From positions 308,686-372,685 of the forward strand of contig CAJJBZ010000001.1 in NCBI GenBank assembly GCA_905182535.1: a DNA stretch of 64,000 nt, written 5' to 3'. Source of the DNA: an uncultured Planktomarina sp. GTDB lineage: Bacteria; Pseudomonadota; Alphaproteobacteria; Rhodobacterales; Rhodobacteraceae. The position numbers and the translations under genes were made by a program. How positions within the stretch are numbered: position 1 is the first letter of the stretch; each line of letters starts with the position of its first letter. Positions 60,804 through 64,000 of this stretch are shown in pieces. The notes below the pieces were generated by a model. That model did not search any database. It saw nothing but the letters and a program-made list of their open reading frames with translations, and was not told where the DNA came from.

Positions 60804-60905
60804 ATGCAATGTATTGAACAAGAAATACTTCAAAATACTTGTGATATCGGCGATGAACTTAAAGCTATTTATTACTGCTTGAAACTGGACCGACCGTATT
60901 CTTAG
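60804..60905 (+). CDS. Micro-ORF B, 33 residues, diverged copy of micro-ORF A
   Basis: A 33-residue frame with MQCIEQEILQNTCDIGDELK and AIYYC, aligned residue by residue with micro-ORF A over 24 positions. It starts 5 bases after the guaA-like repeat. It ends at a TAG at 60903-60905, and the following bases to 61032 show no gene. Confidence 0.35.
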   Translation: MQCIEQEILQNTCDIGDELKAIYYCLKLDRPYS

Positions 60906-61032
60906 AATGTTACTGGTTTTACGTCGGTAGTGCCTCTAAAATTTCCCTCTAACGCATAGGCACAACGGATTGTATCTTGCACTTGTGGTTGTTTTGGCTT
61001 TGGGTAAGAAAAATACCGACAAGGCTTTGAAC

Positions 61033-61878
61033 ATGACACAAATCAGGGTTAATGGGATGATTGGTGCGATTGTTTCATTCACCTCGATGGCGGTAGCCGG
61101 GCGTGCCATAACTGGTCACCTCGATACCTTTGAGATTATGCTTTACCGCTCTATAGTGAGTTTTTTCATCGTAATAACTGTGGCCAAATTAACAGGCACC
61201 TATCGTGACATAAACTTTAAGTATTTTCGCCTTCATATTCTTCGTAATATTTTCCACTTTATTGGTCAAAATCTTTGGTTTTTCGCTCTTCCAATAATAC
61301 CCTTGGCGCAGTTATTTGCATTTGAATTTACCTCGCCTATCTGGGTTTTGCTTTTAGCTCCAATTTTCTTAGGAGAAGTTATTACTCAGCGAAAACTGGC
61401 TATTGCGGCTTTAGGATTTGTAGGAGTCTTGATTGTCGCCCGACCAGAAATAAACGGCCTAGACATAGGAATATTGGCTGCGGCAGCGTCCGCTATTGGA
61501 TTTGCGGGCGCCGCTATTCTGACGCGCAAGTTGACGGTTCATAACTCGCTCACAAAAATATTATTTTTCTTAACTGGTTTGCAAATTCTGTTTGGATTAA
61601 TTTGTGCGGGATACGATGGTAATATATCTATTCCAAATTCTGTCACATTGCCCTGGCTCATCTTGATTGGTGTTGCAGGACTTGCAGCACATTTTTGCAT
61701 GACTAAATCGCTCACATTGGCACCAGCCAGCGTTGTCATGCCAGTAGATTTTGTGCGCTTACCGCTAATAGCAGTAATAGGGGTAATATTTTATGGAGAA
61801 GCCGTAGATATTTACGTTTTCATGGGCGCAGTTCTAATTTTAGCCGCTAATTATTTAAATCTTAAGCAACGAAGATAA
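61033..61878 (+). CDS. EamA/DMT-family transporter
   Basis: A ten-helix drug/metabolite transporter of about 281 residues made of two EamA repeats. Repeat 1 has FEIMLYRSIVSFFIVITVAK and LPIIPLAQLFAFEFTSPIWV; repeat 2 has LILIGVAGLAAHFCMTKSLT and LAPASVVMPVDFVRLPLIAV. An ATG at 61033 with AAGG eight bases upstream is preferred over a TTG at 60970. The substrate is unknown. It is the first clearly chromosomal gene after the guaA island. Confidence 0.85.
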   Translation: MTQIRVNGMIGAIVSFTSMAVAGRAITGHLDTFEIMLYRSIVSFFIVITVAKLTGTYRDINFKYFRLHILRNIFHFIGQNLWFFALPIIPLAQLFAFEFTSPIWVLLLAPIFLGEVITQRKLAIAALGFVGVLIVARPEINGLDIGILAAAASAIGFAGAAILTRKLTVHNSLTKILFFLTGLQILFGLICAGYDGNISIPNSVTLPWLILIGVAGLAAHFCMTKSLTLAPASVVMPVDFVRLPLIAVIGVIFYGEAVDIYVFMGAVLILAANYLNLKQRR

Positions 61879-61942
61879 GCCAAGGCCTTTTCCAGTACTT
61901 TATATTAGCTTATGACAGAGCTAAAGTTAAGGAATATTCGGC

Positions 61943-62806
61943 ATGATTTATGAAAACAGTAACGTTTGGAAAAATGCCAAACAAAAAAAAGTTTTACTAT
62001 TTGCCATGTCGGGGCTAGGCAAAACGTATGTATCATCAATGTTGCGTACCCAGGGTGACTGGTTCCATTACTCGATCGATTACCGCATTGGAACCCGTTA
62101 TATGGGTGAATATATTGTGGATAATTTCAAAAAAACGGCAATGGCGATACCATTCCTTGCAGAACTACTACGCTCAGATTCTATTTCGATTGCCTCAAAC
62201 ATCACCTTTGAAAACCTAGCCCCTTTGTCTACATATCTTGGCAAGCCAGGTGATGTGAAAACAGGTGGTATTCCGTTCGACGAGTATCGCAACCGTCAAA
62301 GCCAGCATCATATAGCGGAGCAAGCCGCACTTTTGGACACCCCTGAATTCATACATCGCGCACAGAAAATTTATGATTATCAGAATTTTGTCTGCGATAG
62401 TGGTGGGTCCATCTGCGAGGTTGTAGATCCTTGGAATATGCAGGATCAGATTTTAAATTCCCTTTCGAGTAATTTGTTAATGGTCTGGATTGCGGGTACT
62501 GAGGCTCATACCACCGAACTGGTGCGCCGATTTGATAAATCGCCCAAACCGATGTGCTATCAACCAGAATTCCTACTTGCATCTTGGAAAGAATATCAAA
62601 TTGAAACAGGTCTTAATCCGGATAATTTAAACCCAAATGACTTCATCCGCTGGACCTATGCGCGTGCGCTGGCACACCGTCAACCTCGCTATGAAAAGAT
62701 GGCGGAATGGGGTATTGCACTGAAAGCTGATGATGTGAAACATATCTCGTCACCCAAAGATTTTGAAGATTTGGTGGGACAAGCCTTGGATACTAAAAAT
62801 ATATAA
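61943..62806 (+). CDS. P-loop ATPase-like protein of unknown function upstream of metA
   Basis: A 287-residue protein with an N-terminal Walker A-like motif VLLFAMSGLGKTYVSSML (GLGKT). Later parts include SIDYRIGTRYMGEYI, FVCDSGGSICEVVDPW and FIRWTYARALAHRQPRYEKM. It has no membrane segment. An AAGGA ribosome site precedes the ATG. It lies 30 bases upstream of metA, so the two may be co-transcribed. I do not recognise a named family beyond the nucleotide-binding motif. Confidence 0.7.
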   Translation: MIYENSNVWKNAKQKKVLLFAMSGLGKTYVSSMLRTQGDWFHYSIDYRIGTRYMGEYIVDNFKKTAMAIPFLAELLRSDSISIASNITFENLAPLSTYLGKPGDVKTGGIPFDEYRNRQSQHHIAEQAALLDTPEFIHRAQKIYDYQNFVCDSGGSICEVVDPWNMQDQILNSLSSNLLMVWIAGTEAHTTELVRRFDKSPKPMCYQPEFLLASWKEYQIETGLNPDNLNPNDFIRWTYARALAHRQPRYEKMAEWGIALKADDVKHISSPKDFEDLVGQALDTKNI

Positions 62807-62836
62807 TCTGCGTGACCGTGCGCTTAGGAGACTACA

Positions 62837-63754
62837 ATGCCTATTAAAATACCATCAAACCTCCCTGCACATGCAGTTTTGAGCGCTGAGGGTGTGATGG
62901 TGATGGATCCCAGCCATGCCGACCGTCAAGACATCCGACCACTGCGCATTGCGTTGCTCAATCTCATGCCACTTAAAATCCAAACAGAAAATCAATTTGC
63001 CCGGTTGATTGGTGCCACACCTTTGCAGATTGAACTGACGCTCCTGCGCATGACTGAACACCAGGCTAAAAACACCTCAGCAGACCACATGGAAGAGTTT
63101 TATAGGCCATTCAGTGCTGTGAAGAATGAAAAATTTGATGGATTGATCATCACTGGTGCACCTATCGAGCATTTGGATTTCGCCGACGTAACCTATTGGA
63201 AAGAGATGGTTGAAGTAATGAATTGGACCCAAACCAATGTACAATCCACATTGGGCGTTTGCTGGGGCGGTATGGCAATGATTAATCATTTTCATAGTAT
63301 TAAAAAACATGAACTCATACACAAAGCCTTTGGATGTTTTCGCCATCAAAATCTTGAACCAGCATCACCTTATTTGAGAGGCTTTTCGGATGACTTTGTT
63401 GTTCCTGTCAGCCGCTGGACAGAGATGAAACAAGACGAGATTAATTCTACCAACGGGCTACGCACCCTGCTCGGCTCCCAAATTACTGGGCCGTGCCTGG
63501 TTGAAGATTCGGCCCACAGAGCCCTGTATATTTTTAATCATTTTGAATACGATACCATCACTCTAAAGCAAGAATATGACCGCGACGTTGCAAGCGGTAC
63601 AGCTATTAATATCCCTGGCCATTACTATCCATGCAATGACCCAGGTCAAAAGCCCTTGAACCGCTGGCGTTCGCACGCACATCTTTTATACGGAAATTGG
63701 ATTAATGAGATTTATCAGTCCACCCCTTTTGATCGCAATGAGATCGGCCAGTAA
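62837..63754 (+). CDS. metA: Homoserine O-acetyltransferase (MetA family, Glu111 type)
   Basis: A 305-residue MetA-family enzyme for the first committed step of methionine synthesis. The catalytic cysteine is residue 142 in [15 protein letters not shown]. The acyl-CoA specificity residue is Glu111 ([16 protein letters not shown]), which in structural work on Bacillus MetA gives acetyl-CoA use; succinyl-CoA enzymes such as E. coli MetA have Gly there. So O-acetylhomoserine is the expected product. Other features are [17 protein letters not shown] and [19 protein letters not shown]. The ribosome site AGGAG is nine bases before the ATG. Confidence 0.93.
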   Translation: MPIKIPSNLPAHAVLSAEGVMVMDPSHADRQDIRPLRIALLNLMPLKIQTENQFARLIGATPLQIELTLLRMTEHQAKNTSADHMEEFYRPFSAVKNEKFDGLIITGAPIEHLDFADVTYWKEMVEVMNWTQTNVQSTLGVCWGGMAMINHFHSIKKHELIHKAFGCFRHQNLEPASPYLRGFSDDFVVPVSRWTEMKQDEINSTNGLRTLLGSQITGPCLVEDSAHRALYIFNHFEYDTITLKQEYDRDVASGTAINIPGHYYPCNDPGQKPLNRWRSHAHLLYGNWINEIYQSTPFDRNEIGQ

Positions 63755-64000
63755 TGCACAACCTACTTAAATAGTATTCAGGGTTGAAATTCTAGTTCAC
63801 GTCTTGAAGTTAGGTAATGACTTAAAAACGATTAATAACTGTTTCTTGGTTGCCAATCTTTCGTGATAATTAAATGGGCTGAATAACTATCCATCCTTAA
63901 TTAACTAATTAGCTCTGCCTCAGAATATAAAACAATGCAGCCGACTGTACTAACTTCCCAATGCTTTGCAAATATCCAAGTATGTAAGCCCTTACCTAAA
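63755..64000. other. AT-rich right edge
   Basis: No complete gene is present after metA. On the minus strand a 33-codon frame enters from the right edge and stops at 63901 (containing GLHTWIFAKHWEVSTVG). It could be the end of a gene outside the window, but its length is within chance expectation. Confidence 0.3.

Noticed and set aside
63901..63999. Partial minus-strand gene entering from the right edge
   Set aside because: Only 32 sense codons are visible, which could be chance in this sequence; no recognisable motif.
1..64000. CRISPR arrays, rRNA or tRNA genes
   Set aside because: No regularly spaced repeats, no rRNA-like sequence and no tRNA cloverleaf were noticed in any gap.

Overview
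The window is a piece of an alphaproteobacterial chromosome of the marine Roseobacter / Rhodobacterales type with a moderate GC content (high 40s per cent by eye; not computed). The placement rests on gene order and protein type. The cluster dusB-ntrB-ntrC-ntrY-ntrX-trkA-trkH-hfq-hflX is characteristic of this group. NtrC lacks the sigma-54 contact loop, as in Rhodobacter. There is an ispDF fusion, a cysteine-poor HemB, a GlxA-type regulator beside a branched-chain amino-acid transporter, and a non-pyrrolysine MttB-family methyltransferase. I cannot name a species.

Layout. (1) 1-4.9 kb, minus strand: branched-chain amino-acid ABC importer (binding protein, livG, livF, livH, partial livM) beside a GlxA-type AraC regulator. 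(2) 6.2-10.4 kb: class II DAHP synthase, a decayed stretch, then yicC, gmk and a gamma-carbonic anhydrase. (3) 10.4-17.4 kb: complete phosphate regulon phoR-pstS-pstC-pstA-pstB-phoU-phoB with a Pho box before pstS. (4) 17.4-20.2 kb, minus: rpsB, tsf, and a separate cold-shock gene with a clear terminator. (5) 20.3-29.1 kb: psuK-psuG, DUF502 membrane protein, argO, a candidate small RNA, a YejA-like binding protein, an aquaporin-family channel, an XRE-cupin regulator, an acyl-CoA synthetase and a DsbA-family protein. (6) 29.1-37.5 kb: mfd, a small membrane protein, hemB, a SYLF lipoprotein and a penicillin acylase. (7) 37.5-49.2 kb, minus: the nitrogen regulation / potassium uptake / hfq cluster. 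(8) 49.3-56.6 kb: ispDF, pgpA, pncC-like cinA, amtB, ratA, hpt, lipA and the MttB-family gene. (9) 56.7-61 kb: guaA followed by a small AT-rich island with a partial IS3 element. (10) 61-63.8 kb: an EamA transporter, a P-loop protein and metA.

Two features stand out. First, the 3' end of guaA (stop codon, the bases around it and the start of the next micro-ORF) is repeated in diverged form 2.5 kb downstream, just after a truncated IS3 transposase. This looks like the att-type footprint of islands that integrate at guaA. Second, a minus-strand promoter, hairpin and terminator between argO and the YejA-like gene predict an undescribed RNA of about 77 nt.

Caution about the sequence: at least 29 single-base frame breaks hit otherwise well-conserved genes, including rpsB, tsf, guaA, mfd, hfq, pstA, ntrY, ntrB, trkA and amtB; ispDF carries several more. 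About two thirds are extra bases and many lie in homopolymers, and reading frame and conserved sequence resume straight after each one. Sequencing or assembly error is the most economical explanation, so these are annotated as single genes with frame breaks, not as pseudogenes.
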